From assembly GCF_025200925.1 (NCBI RefSeq), contig NZ_CP104174.1:1240001-1304000 (forward strand): a stretch of 64,000 nucleotides of DNA. The letters are read 5' to 3'. Below, in pieces: positions 50,733-60,638 of the stretch (its first letter is position 1; every line of letters starts with the position of its first letter). The translations under genes were made by a program, and so were the position numbers. The notes under the pieces are model-generated. The model had not been told where the DNA came from and did no database searches. It saw only the letters and a list, made by a program, of their open reading frames with translations. Source of the DNA: Bradyrhizobium sp. CB1015 (GTDB lineage: Bacteria; Pseudomonadota; Alphaproteobacteria; Rhizobiales; Xanthobacteraceae).

Positions 50733-50936
50733 ATGGCTTACAAGATAATCGCATCCCAGTGCACCGTCTGCGGTGCGTGTGAGTTCGAGTGTCCCAATGC
50801 TGCGATCAGCCTGAAGAACGACATATATGTGATCAATCCGTCCCAGTGTACCCAATGTGAAGGGCATTTTGACGCGCCACAATGCGCGGTCGTTTGCCCG
50901 GTGCCCGATACCTGCGTGCCGGCAAAGGTAGGGTAG
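50733..50936 (+). CDS. fdxN: Bacterial-type 2[4Fe-4S] ferredoxin (67 aa)
   Basis: A small electron carrier for nitrogen fixation. The sequence [20 protein letters not shown] gives the first CxxCxxCxxxC cluster set, and [19 protein letters not shown] the second, with an extended loop between cysteines as in nif ferredoxins of rhizobia. I chose the ATG at 50733 over the GTG at 50730. It normally follows nifB, but here it stands alone with its own NifA-type promoter. Confidence 0.9.
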   Translation: MAYKIIASQCTVCGACEFECPNAAISLKNDIYVINPSQCTQCEGHFDAPQCAVVCPVPDTCVPAKVG

Positions 50937-51264
50937 CCGACGAGAGGAGCTCCCGCACGAACATAATGAACACGCTCTCGACACCGCCGCCTTTCCTAAT
51001 CGTCTCCTGTTTTTCTCACTTGCTAGCCGCGAGCTCGTGGTGACTCACGCGAGCCGCTCGCAGAGCTTGCGGCGGAACGAGCGCACCGCCCCGAGACCCC
51101 GGCAAAGGGACAGGAGTGAGCTTTAGTTTTTCTAAATTTTTCTGGCAAAATTTCATCACGACTAAATACAGCAGTCACCGCATTGCTGAAATGCGTCAGC
51201 TTTTTACCTTGACTGAAGCCGCGGGCTCGATGCCCGAGGCTGAGATGATGCATGGGAGAGCGAC
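50937..51264. other. Leader region of the XRE-cupin regulator
   Basis: An AT-rich patch (51120-51170, with GTTTTTCTAAATTTTTCTGG) could hold the regulator's promoter. A 103-codon ORF at 51116-51427 overlaps the regulator gene in another frame and is rejected. Confidence 0.35.
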
Positions 51265-51897
51265 ATGGATGGTCGCGGCGATAGCAACGGCCCCAAGGAC
51301 GCTTCCACGATCGAAGCTGACGATGCGGTCGACCAGCGCCTGGGTGAAACCGTGCGGCTGCTGCGGCAGCGCGCCGGCCTTTCGATCCAGGACGTCGCCA
51401 ACAAGACCGGCCTGTCGACCGGCATGATCAGCCAGCTCGAACGCGCACGCGCGATGCCCTCGATCCGCACCCTGCGCCTGCTCGGCATCGCGCTCGATGT
51501 CCCCATCTCCTATTTCTTCGAAAGCAGCGATCCCGCCGACGGGCAGCGCTACATCGTGCGCAAGACCAACCGGCGGCTGCTGCGGCTCACCGCCAGCGGC
51601 GTCGTCAAGGAAGCGTTGACCCCGGAAGGCAAGGGCCAGCTCGAGCTCTACGAGCTCACGCTCAATCCCGGCGCCTCCTCCGGCACCGACTTCCTGCAGC
51701 ACACCGGCGAAAAGGCGGGCTACATCCTCTCGGGCGGCCTGCGGCTGTGGCTCGACAACCAGGCCCATGTGCTGGAAGCCGGCGACAGCTTTCGTTTTCC
51801 GAGCGTCGTGCCGCACATGTTCGACAACCCGACCCAGCAGGTGGCGCGCGTGATCTGGGTGACGACGCTGCGCCAGACCGATTCGCCTGCGGTTTGA
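51265..51897 (+). CDS. XRE-family transcriptional regulator with cupin sensor domain (210 aa)
   Basis: The N-terminal helix-turn-helix is LGETVRLLRQRAGLSIQDVA followed by KTGLSTGMISQLERARAMPS (residues about 27-80). A C-terminal cupin begins near residue 125 (ELTLNPGASSGTDFLQHTGE, GYILSGGLRLWLDNQ, AGDSFRFPSVVPHMFDN). Such proteins often control amino-acid, polyamine or sulfur metabolism genes next to them; the ligand here is unknown. The gene is intact, strongly GC-rich, and lies directly before broken suf genes, so it may be part of a duplicated chromosomal block. AGAGCGACATGG gives the start. Confidence 0.9.
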   Translation: MDGRGDSNGPKDASTIEADDAVDQRLGETVRLLRQRAGLSIQDVANKTGLSTGMISQLERARAMPSIRTLRLLGIALDVPISYFFESSDPADGQRYIVRKTNRRLLRLTASGVVKEALTPEGKGQLELYELTLNPGASSGTDFLQHTGEKAGYILSGGLRLWLDNQAHVLEAGDSFRFPSVVPHMFDNPTQQVARVIWVTTLRQTDSPAV

Positions 51898-51947
51898 GGC
51901 GCGCCAAGGGGTGTTCCGTATCCCGTTGAGTTTCCGGCGTGACTACA

Positions 51948-52250
51948 ATGAACTTCCTGCGGGCCGCACTGAACGCCCGACGCAAGGCGCGCGGCGAGCA
52001 GGAATTCTACACCCGCGAATTTCTGAAATGAGACGGTTGGCTTAACTTCGCCCAGGACATGCTCAAGCGCGGCTTCAATGTCGGCTTCTTCGGTCGCGAG
52101 AAGAAGCGCATTTGCAGATGGCGCTGTTCGAGCCGAGCCTGTGCGGCCTGGACGAGATCGATGCTGGCCTCGACATCGACGCGCTGCGTATCGTCGCCAA
52201 CGCAATCAACGGCTTGCGTTCGCCGGGTCGACGGCTCGCAAGGAATGCGT
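51948..52250 (+). pseudogene. sufC: sufC remnant (Fe-S assembly ATPase)
   Basis: The reading MNFLRAALNARRKARGEQEF then YTREFLK ends in a stop. After a deletion, [17 protein letters not shown] follows (the SufC signature region GxNxGFSGGEKKR, altered). In the next frame comes [20 protein letters not shown] and [20 protein letters not shown]. These are the ABC signature and Walker B segments of SufC (VNVGFSGGEKKR...LDE). Internal deletion, frameshift and a lost signature Gly-Gly make it non-functional. It precedes a sufS remnant in the order of the suf operon. Confidence 0.85.
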
Positions 52251-52260
52251 CCATCTGAAC

Positions 52261-52795
52261 GCCGACTTCTGCGAGATCAATTGCGATTTCTAAGTCATGA
52301 CGGGTCACAAACTGTACAGTCCGACTGGGGTCGGGGTACTTTACGGCAAGTCTGAGCACTGGCCTCGATGTCGCCCTTCAACCGGAAGATGATTCGCGAG
52401 GTTGCGTTCCAGTGTCATTTACGGCGATCCGCCACACCAGGTCAAAGCGGGTACGCCGCCGATCGTCGAAGCCCATCGGTTTAGGCGCCGCTGTCGATTA
52501 CATCAATTCAATAGGCAAGGTGCAGAACCACACGCACGAGAAAATACTGCTCGGTTACCCGGAGGAGTCTCAGGCCATCAACTTCGTGCGCATGATCGGG
52601 ACTCCGGCCGAGAAGGGCCGATCATTTCGTTTGAAGTGAAGGGAACACATGCGCATGATATTACCGCCATGCTCGACCGCGCCGGTGTAGCCGTTCGGAC
52701 GGGGGCGCACTGTGCGATGCCGCTGCTCAAGTGTTTCAGCCTGCTGGCGACGTGCCGTGTGTCCCTTGGACTTTACAATACACCGCGACTGCAGT
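52261..52795 (+). pseudogene. sufS: sufS remnant (cysteine desulfurase)
   Basis: The C-terminal half of a SufS-type enzyme appears in pieces: DFCEINCDF, stop, VMTGHKLYSPTGVGVLYGK (the PLP-lysine region TGHKLYGPTG), VIYGDPPHQVKAGTPPIVEA, LGAAVDYINSIGKVQNHTHE, EKGRSFRLK/GPIISFEVKGTHAHDI and GAHCAMPLLKCFSLLATCRV (the catalytic Cys loop would precede). Several frameshifts and an ochre stop break it. The N-terminal half is absent. Confidence 0.88.
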
Positions 52796-53115
52796 GCTCT
52801 GCGATTGAAGGCGGAAGTCGGCCGCAAGCGGGCTGGCCGACATCACCTGCTGCGATGATGATGACGTGCACGATCCCATGCTGCAGAGCTCAACGCGAGC
52901 TGCGTCGCCTCGTTTACGCTCGCCAGGTCACGCGAGCAGTTGCCACGGCCTGATAAGGGCACGCACGGGCACATCGATCTCTTCGCAGCATCTGTAGGTT
53001 TCAGTAAGTATAGAAGCATTGGCAAGCCTGTCAGAACTGGGCAGGAATTTCAGGCAGAGCCCGCCTTGTTCCATTTCGAACGGGGCCACACCAAGAGTTC
53101 TCTGCGAAAGCGGGA
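52796..53115. other. Stretch between the suf remnants and the nifD control region
   Basis: A reading LADITCCDDDDVHDP could be the edge of a further degraded gene after sufS. Nothing else is recognised. Confidence 0.3.
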
Positions 53116-53131
53116 TGTCGGATTCGCAACA
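53116..53131 (+). promoter_or_regulatory. NifA upstream activator site of nifD
   Basis: TGT-CGGATTCGCA-ACA is an exact TGT-N10-ACA site about 100 bases before the predicted nifD transcription start, the classic spacing. Confidence 0.75.
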
Positions 53132-53200
53132 ACGCCCGTGTCACCGCACGAGGCGCGCTAAGTAGCTTTGATTGTTACGGTCTTGGTGCTCACGAGACGC

Positions 53201-53216
53201 TGGCATGCTGGTTGCA
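53201..53216 (+). promoter_or_regulatory. Sigma-54 promoter of nifD
   Basis: TGGCATGCTGGTTGCA fits the RpoN consensus (TGGCAYG-N4-TTGCA) with GG and GC ten bases apart. It lies 54 bases before the nifD ATG. Transcription is expected under NifA at low oxygen. Confidence 0.9.
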
Positions 53217-53269
53217 AAAGTCTTGGTCAAGAAGCCGCCCTCGCAACAGCTAACCTTGAAGGACATCAG

Positions 53270-54772
53270 ATGAGCCTCGCCACGACCCAGAGCATCGCAG
53301 AAATCAGGGCTCGCAACAAAGAGCTGATCGAGGAGGTGCTGAAGGTCTATCCGGAGAAAACCGCGAAACGGCGTGCCAAGCACCTCAATGTTCACCAGGC
53401 CGGAAAGTCAGACTGCGGCGTGAAGTCCAACATCAAATCCATACCTGGCGTGATGACGATCAGAGGCTGCGCCTATGCAGGCTCAAAGGGGGTGGTCTGG
53501 GGACCAATCAAGGACATGGTTCATATCAGCCATGGCCCCGTCGGCTGCGGTCAGTATTCGTGGGGTTCGCGTCGCAACTATTACGTTGGCACCACAGGTA
53601 TCGATAGCTTCGTGACCCTGCAGTTCACCTCCGACTTCCAGGAAAAGGACATCGTATTCGGCGGCGACAAAAAACTGGTCAAAATTCTTGATGAAATCCA
53701 AGAGCTGTTTCCACTCAACAACGGCATCACGATCCAATCGGAATGCCCGATCGGATTGATCGGTGACGATATCGAAGCCGTCTCACGAGCGAAATCCAAG
53801 GAATATGGCGGCAAGACCATCGTGCCGGTCCGTTGTGAGGGCTTCCGGGGCGTGTCGCAGTCACTGGGCCATCACATTGCGAACGATGCGGTGCGAGATT
53901 GGATTTTCGGGCATCTCGAGGGCGATGGCAAACCCAAGTTCGAGCCGACGCCGTACGATGTTGCGATTATCGGAGACTACAATATCGGGGGCGACGCCTG
54001 GTCATCACGAATTCTGCTGGAGGAGATGGGCCTGCGGGTAATCGCGCAGTGGTCCGGCGATGGCTCACTGGCTGAGCTCGAAGCAACGCCGAAGGCAAAG
54101 CTCAACATTCTGCATTGCTACCGTTCGATGAACTATATCTCACGCCACATGGAAGAGAAGTTCGGTATCCCGTGGTGCGAGTACAATTTCTTCGGACCAT
54201 TAAAGATCGCAGAGTCCTTGCGCAAGATTGCGGGTTATTTCGACGACAAGATCAAGGAAGGGGCCGAGCGGGTAATCGAGAAGTATCAGCCGCTCGTGAA
54301 CGCGGTGATCGCAAAATATCGGCCTCGCTTGGAGGGCAAGACGGTGATGCTGTACGTCGGCGGGCTCCGTCCGCGTCATGTGATTGGCGCATATGAGGAC
54401 CTGGGGATGGAAGTCATTGGCACCGGATACGAGTTCGGTCACAACGATGACTATCAGCGGACAGCTCAGCACTACGTGAAGGACAGCACGCTTATCTACG
54501 ATGACGTCAATGGCTACGAGTTCGAGCGCTTCGTCGAAAAGCTCCAGCCTGACCTTGTCGGGTCAGGTATCAAGGAAAAGTACGTTTTTCAAAAGATGGG
54601 TGTGCCGTTCCGGCAGATGCACTCTTGGGACTATTCGGGTCCATATCACGGCTATGACGGATTCGCGATCTTTGCGCGCGACATGGACATGGCTATCAAC
54701 TCGCCGATTTGGAAGAAAACGAAGGCCCCCTGGAAGGAAGCTTCGAGGGCCAAGCTCCAGGCTGCGGAATAA
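53270..54772 (+). CDS. nifD: Nitrogenase molybdenum-iron protein alpha chain (500 aa)
   Basis: NifD carries FeMo-cofactor and half of the P-cluster ligands. I chose ATG 53270 ([20 protein letters not shown]) after GAAGGA, rejecting a longer form that starts upstream of the promoter. Visible ligands and motifs are [20 protein letters not shown] (P-cluster Cys), [19 protein letters not shown] (Cys), [14 protein letters not shown] (Cys) and the FeMo-co Cys region [14 protein letters not shown], with the homocitrate-side [11 protein letters not shown] (His). No nifH is upstream, as in soybean bradyrhizobia. Intact. Confidence 0.98.
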   Translation: MSLATTQSIAEIRARNKELIEEVLKVYPEKTAKRRAKHLNVHQAGKSDCGVKSNIKSIPGVMTIRGCAYAGSKGVVWGPIKDMVHISHGPVGCGQYSWGSRRNYYVGTTGIDSFVTLQFTSDFQEKDIVFGGDKKLVKILDEIQELFPLNNGITIQSECPIGLIGDDIEAVSRAKSKEYGGKTIVPVRCEGFRGVSQSLGHHIANDAVRDWIFGHLEGDGKPKFEPTPYDVAIIGDYNIGGDAWSSRILLEEMGLRVIAQWSGDGSLAELEATPKAKLNILHCYRSMNYISRHMEEKFGIPWCEYNFFGPLKIAESLRKIAGYFDDKIKEGAERVIEKYQPLVNAVIAKYRPRLEGKTVMLYVGGLRPRHVIGAYEDLGMEVIGTGYEFGHNDDYQRTAQHYVKDSTLIYDDVNGYEFERFVEKLQPDLVGSGIKEKYVFQKMGVPFRQMHSWDYSGPYHGYDGFAIFARDMDMAINSPIWKKTKAPWKEASRAKLQAAE

Positions 54773-54837
54773 AGCAACTCATCTCGCTTGGGAAAGCCGG
54801 GCGATACCAATCTCGACGATAGTGAAGGATTTCACCA

Positions 54838-56394
54838 ATGGCGCAGAGTGCCGAGCACGTGATCGATCATGTCGAACTGTTCCGCGGTCCAGAATACCAG
54901 CAGATGCTGGCCAAGAAGAAGATATTCGAGAACCCTCGCGATCCCGCCGAGGTCGAACGTATCAAGGAATGGACGAAAACCGCCGAATATCGCGAAAAAA
55001 ACTTCGCGCGGGAGGCGCTAGCGGTAAATCCGGCCAAGGCGTGCCAGCCGCTTGGCGCCGTATTCGCCTCTGTTGGCTTTGAGCGCACGTTGCCCTTCGT
55101 CCACGGCTCGCAAGGCTGTGTGGCCTATTACCGCAGTCATTTGTCGCGGCACTTCAAGGAGCCTAGCTCCTGTGTCTCTTCGTCAATGACGGAAGACGCT
55201 GCCGTATTCGGCGGTCTGAACAACATGACCGACGGGCTGGCGAACAGCTACAACATGTACAAGCCCAAGATGATTGCGGTTTCCACAACCTGCATGGCCG
55301 AGGTGATCGGCGATGACCTCAACGCCTTCATCAAGACTTCGAAAGAAAAAGGCTCGGTTCCGGCGGATTTCGACGTGCCGTTCGCCCACACGCCGGCGTT
55401 CGTCGGCAGCCACGTCACCGGCTATGACAATGCGCTCAAGGGCATTCTGGAGCATTTTTGGGACGGCAAGGCCGGAACAGCGCCGAAGCTTGAGCGCAAA
55501 CCGAATGGGGCGATCAACATCATTGGCGGATTCGATGGCTATACCGTTGGGAACCTTCGCGAGATCAAGCGCATCTTGGAATTGATGGGCATCCAGCATA
55601 CGGTTCTCGCCGACAATTCTGAAGTGTTCGATACTCCGACCGACGGCGAATTCCGGATGTATGATGGTGGTACGACGCTGGAGGATGCGGCGAACGCGAT
55701 TCATGCCAAGGCGACTATCTCCATGCAACAGTGGTGCACGGAAAAGACGCTGGCATTCGTGGCGGAGCATGGCCAGGACGTCGTATCCTTCAACTACCCG
55801 GTGGGCTTATCTGCAACGGATGACTTCATCGTCGCGCTGTCACGCCTCAGCGGCAAGGAGATTCCCGAGCAACTTGCGCGAGAACGTGGCCGCCTGGTGG
55901 ACGCCATCGCCGACTCCAGCGCGCATGTTCATGGCAAGAAGTTCGCGATCTATGGCGATCCGGATCTTTGCTATGGGTTGGCTGCGTTTCTGCTCGAACT
56001 TGGCGCCGAACCGACCCATGTGCTGTCTACCAACGGCAACAAGGCATGGCAGGAAAAAATGCAGGCGCTGCTTGCAAGCTCGCCATTTGGACAGGGCTGC
56101 CAAGCCTATCCCGGCCGAGACCTCTGGCACATGCGCTCACTTCTGTTTACTGAGCCCGTCGATTTTCTGATTGGCAACACCTACGGGAAGTACCTGGAGC
56201 GTGATACCGGAACGCCACTGATCCGCATCGGCTTTCCGATTTTTGATCGGCATCACCATCACCGCTCCCCCCTATGGGGCTATCAGGGCGGCCTGAATGT
56301 GCTGGTGAAGATCCTGGACAAGATCTTCGACGAGATCGACAAAAACACCAACGTTCTTGGCAAAACGGACTACAGCTTCGACATCATTCGCTGA
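54838..56394 (+). CDS. nifK: Nitrogenase molybdenum-iron protein beta chain (518 aa)
   Basis: NifK supplies the other P-cluster cysteines: [40 protein letters not shown] and [14 protein letters not shown]. It begins [20 protein letters not shown], 65 bases after nifD. The C-terminal [20 protein letters not shown] is the usual beta-chain end. The frame is intact and length normal. A perfect hairpin follows its stop. Confidence 0.98.
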   Translation: MAQSAEHVIDHVELFRGPEYQQMLAKKKIFENPRDPAEVERIKEWTKTAEYREKNFAREALAVNPAKACQPLGAVFASVGFERTLPFVHGSQGCVAYYRSHLSRHFKEPSSCVSSSMTEDAAVFGGLNNMTDGLANSYNMYKPKMIAVSTTCMAEVIGDDLNAFIKTSKEKGSVPADFDVPFAHTPAFVGSHVTGYDNALKGILEHFWDGKAGTAPKLERKPNGAINIIGGFDGYTVGNLREIKRILELMGIQHTVLADNSEVFDTPTDGEFRMYDGGTTLEDAANAIHAKATISMQQWCTEKTLAFVAEHGQDVVSFNYPVGLSATDDFIVALSRLSGKEIPEQLARERGRLVDAIADSSAHVHGKKFAIYGDPDLCYGLAAFLLELGAEPTHVLSTNGNKAWQEKMQALLASSPFGQGCQAYPGRDLWHMRSLLFTEPVDFLIGNTYGKYLERDTGTPLIRIGFPIFDRHHHHRSPLWGYQGGLNVLVKILDKIFDEIDKNTNVLGKTDYSFDIIR

Positions 56395-56406
56395 TGAGCG
56401 ACTGCG

Positions 56407-56439
56407 CGTGCCATCGCCCAGGCAATGGGCGATGGCACG
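56407..56439 (+). promoter_or_regulatory. Perfect 14-bp hairpin between nifK and nifE
   Basis: CGTGCCATCGCCCA (56407-56420) pairs with TGGGCGATGGCACG (56426-56439) around a 5-base loop. No T run follows, so it is more likely an mRNA 3'-end stabiliser or attenuator setting nifDK versus nifEN levels than a simple terminator. Confidence 0.7.
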
Positions 56440-56488
56440 AGCACATGGTCATTGAGTTTGCAATTTGTTCGCCCTGAGAGGAAACAGG

Positions 56489-58132
56489 ATGAGTTCACTA
56501 GCGGCCACGGTCCAGAATATCTTCGACGAGCCAGGCTGCGCCAAGAATGGCAGTAAGTCAGAGGCTGAACGCAGGAACGGCTGCACCAAACAGCTGCAGC
56601 CGGGTAGTGCTGCCGGCGGCTGTGCTTTCGATGGCGCCAAGGTTGCGTTGCAGCCGTTCACCGACGTGGCTCACTTGGTACATGGTCCGATCGCGTGCGA
56701 GGGCAATTCCTGGGACAATCGGGGTGCGGTGTCGTCCGGCTCGGATCTGTGGCGCACCGCATTCACAACCGATTTGAGCGAAACCGATATTGTATTCGGA
56801 GGCGAGAAGCGGCTTTGCAAAGCGATCAAGGAGATCATCGACAAGTACGATCCGTGCGCCATCTTCGTTTATCAAACCTGCATCCCAGCGATGATCGGCG
56901 ACGACATCAACGCAGTCTGCAAGGCGGCATCTCGAAGATTTCTAAAGCCGGTGATCCCGATCAATTCTCCGGGCTTCGTCGGTTCGAAGAATCTCGGCAA
57001 CAAGCTGGCCGGCGAGGCCTTGCTTGACTATGTGATCGGTACACGAGAACCGGACTACACCACCCCGTACGACATCAATCTCATCGGAGAATACAACCTT
57101 TCGGGCGAGCTCTGGCAAATGAAGCCATTACTAGACGAGCTTGGAGTACGAATTCTCTGCTGCATCTCAGGCGACGGCAAATATCGCGAAGTCGCTTCAT
57201 CTCATCGCGCACGGGCGGCTATGTTGGTGTGCTCAAAGTCCATGATCAACGTCGCACGCAAAATGGAGCAACGCTACGGGATTCCATTCTTCGAGGGTTC
57301 TTTCTACGGTATTCAAGATTCGAGCGAATCGCTACGGCAGATTGCCCGCTTATTGGTTGAACGCGGCGCCCCGACAGATCTGCTCGGGCGCACCGAAGCG
57401 TTGATCGCGCGCGAGGAAGCGTGGGCCTGGGGGGCGATCGAGCCGTATAAGCCACGGTTCGGAGGCAAAAAGGCCTTGTTAATGACCGGGGGCGTCAAGT
57501 CATGGTCGGTCGTTGCGGCACTCCAGGAAGCCGGGCTTGAGTTAGTCGGCACCAGCGTAAAGAAATCGACCAAGGAAGATAAGGAGCGCATTAAGGAGCT
57601 CATGGGGCATGATGCCAACATGATCGAGAATATGACGCCGCGCGAAATGTACGAGATGCTGAAGGGCGCAAAAGCGGACATCATGCTATCGGGCGGCAAG
57701 TCGCAGTTCGTCGCGCTGAAAGCGGCGGTGCCTTGGCTCGATATCAACCAGGAGCGTTGCCACGCCTATATGGGCTATGTCGGAATGGTCAAGCTGGTGG
57801 AGGAGATCGATAAGTCGCTCTCCAGTCCGATGTGGGAGCAGCTACGTCGACCTGCGCCATGGGAGGCGTTGGCTAAGGCGATGGAGCAGATGCAATCGCC
57901 CGCGACCGCGCTCGCCGACCCGGCGCTCGCCGAAAAGTCGCGCCGCGCCAGGAAGATCTGCATCTGCAACAGGGTCGATCTGGGCACGATCGAGGATGCA
58001 ATCTACGCGCATCGCCTGAGGAGCGTCGAAGCGGTCAGGGAGCATACCAATGCGGTCGGTGGCTGCTGTCAAAGACGTATCGACGAGATCTTGGTGTCCG
58101 AGCCATCTGCCATGCGACAGGCCGCAGAGTAG
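56489..58132 (+). CDS. nifE: Nitrogenase iron-molybdenum cofactor scaffold protein NifE (547 aa)
   Basis: NifE with NifN forms the scaffold on which FeMo-co precursor matures. I chose ATG 56489 (MSSLAATVQNIFDEPGCAKN) after GAGAGGAAACAGG. Cluster-binding regions are SAAGGCAFDGAKVALQPF, HGPIACEGNSWDNRG and YQTCIPAMIGDDINAV. The last ~50 residues (ARKICICNRVDLGTIEDAIY and GGCCQRRIDEIL) are the extra BFD-like Cys tail found in some NifE proteins. Complete. Confidence 0.97.
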   Translation: MSSLAATVQNIFDEPGCAKNGSKSEAERRNGCTKQLQPGSAAGGCAFDGAKVALQPFTDVAHLVHGPIACEGNSWDNRGAVSSGSDLWRTAFTTDLSETDIVFGGEKRLCKAIKEIIDKYDPCAIFVYQTCIPAMIGDDINAVCKAASRRFLKPVIPINSPGFVGSKNLGNKLAGEALLDYVIGTREPDYTTPYDINLIGEYNLSGELWQMKPLLDELGVRILCCISGDGKYREVASSHRARAAMLVCSKSMINVARKMEQRYGIPFFEGSFYGIQDSSESLRQIARLLVERGAPTDLLGRTEALIAREEAWAWGAIEPYKPRFGGKKALLMTGGVKSWSVVAALQEAGLELVGTSVKKSTKEDKERIKELMGHDANMIENMTPREMYEMLKGAKADIMLSGGKSQFVALKAAVPWLDINQERCHAYMGYVGMVKLVEEIDKSLSSPMWEQLRRPAPWEALAKAMEQMQSPATALADPALAEKSRRARKICICNRVDLGTIEDAIYAHRLRSVEAVREHTNAVGGCCQRRIDEILVSEPSAMRQAAE

Positions 58133-58141
58133 GGAGGCGTC

Positions 58142-59551
58142 ATGGCCATCGTCACGACGCCGACAAAAGCCTGCGCTGTCAACCCGCTGAAGATGAGCCA
58201 GCCGATCGGCGGCGCATTCGCCTTCATGGGGCTGGGCGGGGCGATGCCGCTTCTGCACGGCTCCCAGGGGTGCACATCCTTCGGGCTCACGCTCTTTGTC
58301 CGGCATTTCAAAGAGGCTGTACCGCTGCAGACCACCGCGATGAGTGAGGTCACGACTGTACTGGGTGGTTATGAGAATCTCGAGCAGGCGATACTGAACA
58401 TCTACAAGCGAGCTAAGCCAAAGATCATCGGAATCTGCTCGACTGGCGTCACCGAGACCAACGGCGACGATGTGGATGCCTACCTCAAGCTGATCCGGAG
58501 CAAGCATCCGCAACTCGCAAAGTTGCCGCTCGTTTACGTCTCGACACCTGATTTCAAGGGTGCGTTCCAGGACGGCTGGGAGAAGGCTGTCGCGCGCATT
58601 GTGGAGGTGCTGGTGGATGGGCCAAATGCCAGTCGCCTGAGGGATCCATCGAGGGTGAATGTTCTGCCGGGATGTCACCTCACGCCCGGCGATCTTGATG
58701 AACTCCGTGTCATACTGGAGGATTTCGGGTTGTCTCCGTCCTTCCTCCCTGACCTGGCGGGATCGCTCGATGGGCATATCCCCGATGAGTTTACGCCAAC
58801 GACCGTCGGCGGCATCGACGTCGGCGAAATTGCGAATATGGGCCGCGCCGGGTGGACGATTGCAATCGGCGCGCAGATGCGGCGAGCTGCAGAGGTCATG
58901 CAGGCAAAGACCGGCGTGCCTTTTCGTGTCTTCGAGCGGCTGTGTGGCCTTTGTCCGAATGATGAGTTCATGACGTTTTTGAGCGAGATCAGCGGCCGCC
59001 CGATACCCTTGAAATATCGACGCCAGCGCAGTCAGCTCGCAGATGCTATGCTGGATGCGCACTTCCATATTGGCGGTCGCAAACTTGCAATCGGTGCCGA
59101 GCCAGATCTTCTGCTCGATTTGTCCGGCATGCTGAGCGACATGGGCACGCAGGTGACCGTTGCCGTGACGACGACTCAGTCGGAGGTGATCGAGCGGATC
59201 AAGACCAATGAAGTGATCATTGGCGATCTCGCAGATCTGGAAGACCTTGCCAAAGAGAGGCATTGTGACCTGCTGATCACGCATTCGCATGGAAGGCAAG
59301 CGGCGGCGCGGCTGAAGGTGCCGTTCTATCGCGCAGGTTTTCCGATATTCGATCGACTTGGCGCGGGACACCAGCTATCGGTAGGCTACCGTGGTACGCG
59401 GAATGTGATCTTCGAAATCGCGAATCTCGTGATTGCGCATCGCGACGAGAACGATCAGCCTACGCCCGATAAGTGGCGGACTGGGCGCGTACTGCCACGA
59501 TGCGCGGGCCATCGCAGCTCCACCGTCGCGACTGAGAGGTCGGTTGCATGA
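58142..59551 (+). CDS. nifN: Nitrogenase iron-molybdenum cofactor scaffold protein NifN (469 aa)
   Basis: NifN is the NifK-like half of the scaffold. It starts MAIVTTPTKACAVNPLKMSQ after GGGAGGCG, 9 bases after nifE. Motifs are CAVNPLKMSQPIGGAFAFMG, LHGSQGCTSFGLTLFVRHFK and CSTGVTETNGDDV. It is of usual length. Its stop overlaps the nifX start by ATGA. A long reverse-strand ORF (57842-59371) is only its mirror image. Confidence 0.97.
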   Translation: MAIVTTPTKACAVNPLKMSQPIGGAFAFMGLGGAMPLLHGSQGCTSFGLTLFVRHFKEAVPLQTTAMSEVTTVLGGYENLEQAILNIYKRAKPKIIGICSTGVTETNGDDVDAYLKLIRSKHPQLAKLPLVYVSTPDFKGAFQDGWEKAVARIVEVLVDGPNASRLRDPSRVNVLPGCHLTPGDLDELRVILEDFGLSPSFLPDLAGSLDGHIPDEFTPTTVGGIDVGEIANMGRAGWTIAIGAQMRRAAEVMQAKTGVPFRVFERLCGLCPNDEFMTFLSEISGRPIPLKYRRQRSQLADAMLDAHFHIGGRKLAIGAEPDLLLDLSGMLSDMGTQVTVAVTTTQSEVIERIKTNEVIIGDLADLEDLAKERHCDLLITHSHGRQAAARLKVPFYRAGFPIFDRLGAGHQLSVGYRGTRNVIFEIANLVIAHRDENDQPTPDKWRTGRVLPRCAGHRSSTVATERSVA

Positions 59552-59943
59552 AAGTTGCGTTTGCCACTCAGGACCTGAGACGCGTCGATGCTCATTTTGG
59601 TTGGGCAAAGAATATCGCAATCTACGATGTCGCTCCTGGCGGGCACGTGTTTGTTAAAGCGATCGAGTTTGATGGCGATCTTAAGGAAGACGGCAGCGAT
59701 GATAAGTTGGCGCCAAAGATCGAGGCTATCAAGGATTGCGCAATCCTTTACGTCGCTGCCATTGGTGGTGCAGCGGCTGCGCGAGTGGTGGCCAACAAAA
59801 TCCATCCTATCAAGGTGAGCAAACCGGAAAACATTCTAGTGCTCCTAGAAAAACTCGAGCGGGTGCTGAAGGGCACACCACCTCCCTGGCTGCGCAAGGT
59901 CATGGCAAAGGACCAGGGGAGAACGTTCGAGTTTGATGAATGA
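59548..59943 (+). CDS. nifX: FeMo-cofactor carrier protein NifX (131 aa)
   Basis: NifX binds and carries FeMo-co precursors. It reads MKVAFATQDLRRVDAHFGWA (the typical DxHFGxA start), DGDLKEDGSDDKLAPKIEAI, CAILYVAAIGGAAAARVV and LRKVMAKDQGRTFEFDE. It overlaps nifN by ATGA. Complete. Confidence 0.96.
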   Translation: MKVAFATQDLRRVDAHFGWAKNIAIYDVAPGGHVFVKAIEFDGDLKEDGSDDKLAPKIEAIKDCAILYVAAIGGAAAARVVANKIHPIKVSKPENILVLLEKLERVLKGTPPPWLRKVMAKDQGRTFEFDE

Positions 59944-59949
59944 GGTGAT

Positions 59950-60414
59950 ATGACCGAAAAAATAGAGCAGCAGGCCAGCCCGGTCGACGCGCCATTCCTC
60001 ATCGATTTGGTCAAGATTTGGCGTGCTCAGGATACTAACGGAGCCTGGGAAGGGAAGAGCGATCGTGATCTGCTCGAACCCTATATCCTGAACATGGAGA
60101 AGCGGCGCGCATTGCCGATTATTGGTGATCCCGATGCCAAGACACTGTGGCGGCTTGAGCTGTTCTTCAATGCAGTTGCGCTGTCAGTAGAGAGGGAGAC
60201 CGGCGTTATGATTCAGCCGATTCTGAAGCTGCATCATGAAGGCTTCGGGCGCATAGTGCTCATCGCAGGGCGGTTGGTCGCCGTAAACAAGCAGCTGCGC
60301 GACGTGCATCGCTTCGGTTTCGACAGTTTCGTCAAGCTGGCTCAGGAGGGGGATAAATATGTCACGGATGGAGTTGACCTGATTCGGAAATTCCCCGACG
60401 TGGCGAACTATTGA
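59950..60414 (+). CDS. NifX-associated nitrogen fixation protein, DUF269 (154 aa)
   Basis: A family found almost only in nif clusters downstream of nifX. It reads [16 protein letters not shown] [60 protein letters not shown] and [13 protein letters not shown]. The exact role is unclear; it is thought to help cofactor handling. It starts 6 bases after nifX. Confidence 0.93.
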   Translation: MTEKIEQQASPVDAPFLIDLVKIWRAQDTNGAWEGKSDRDLLEPYILNMEKRRALPIIGDPDAKTLWRLELFFNAVALSVERETGVMIQPILKLHHEGFGRIVLIAGRLVAVNKQLRDVHRFGFDSFVKLAQEGDKYVTDGVDLIRKFPDVANY

Positions 60415-60426
60415 GGATGCACACTC

Positions 60427-60627
60427 ATGAGCGATCGTGAAACACTGAAGGCCGAACTTAGGAAAGTGTCTGCCAAGGCGATACAGGCCAAGATGGATCT
60501 GCACGACCTTTCGGAAGAACTGCCCATCAACTGGACCTCGATCATGGTGGTCGCGCAGAAGGCGTACGATGCTTATGCCGAACTTGAGCGCAAGAGCCTC
60601 GCCTTAAAGGCGCTGGAGAATACCTAG
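60427..60627 (+). CDS. Small nif-associated protein, DUF683 (CCE_0567 type, 66 aa)
   Basis: A short all-helical, Rop-like protein (KAELRKVSAKAIQAKMDLHD, LSEELPINWTSIMVVAQKAY) typical of nif clusters after the DUF269 gene. Relatives bind nickel or other metals weakly; its role in fixation is not established. It follows the DUF269 gene by 12 bases. Confidence 0.9.
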   Translation: MSDRETLKAELRKVSAKAIQAKMDLHDLSEELPINWTSIMVVAQKAYDAYAELERKSLALKALENT

Positions 60628-60638
60628 AGGGGCAATGC

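Noticed and set aside
51200..51230. GTCAGCTTTTTACCTTGAC resembling a tts box
   Set aside because: Only the first half matches, the TCG-AAGC half is absent, and the gene downstream is a metabolic-type regulator.
57842..59371. 509-codon reverse-strand ORF opposite nifN
   Set aside because: It lies wholly opposite nifE/nifN, has Arg/His-rich mirror composition, no domain and no ribosome site. It is an overlap artefact of GC-rich coding DNA.
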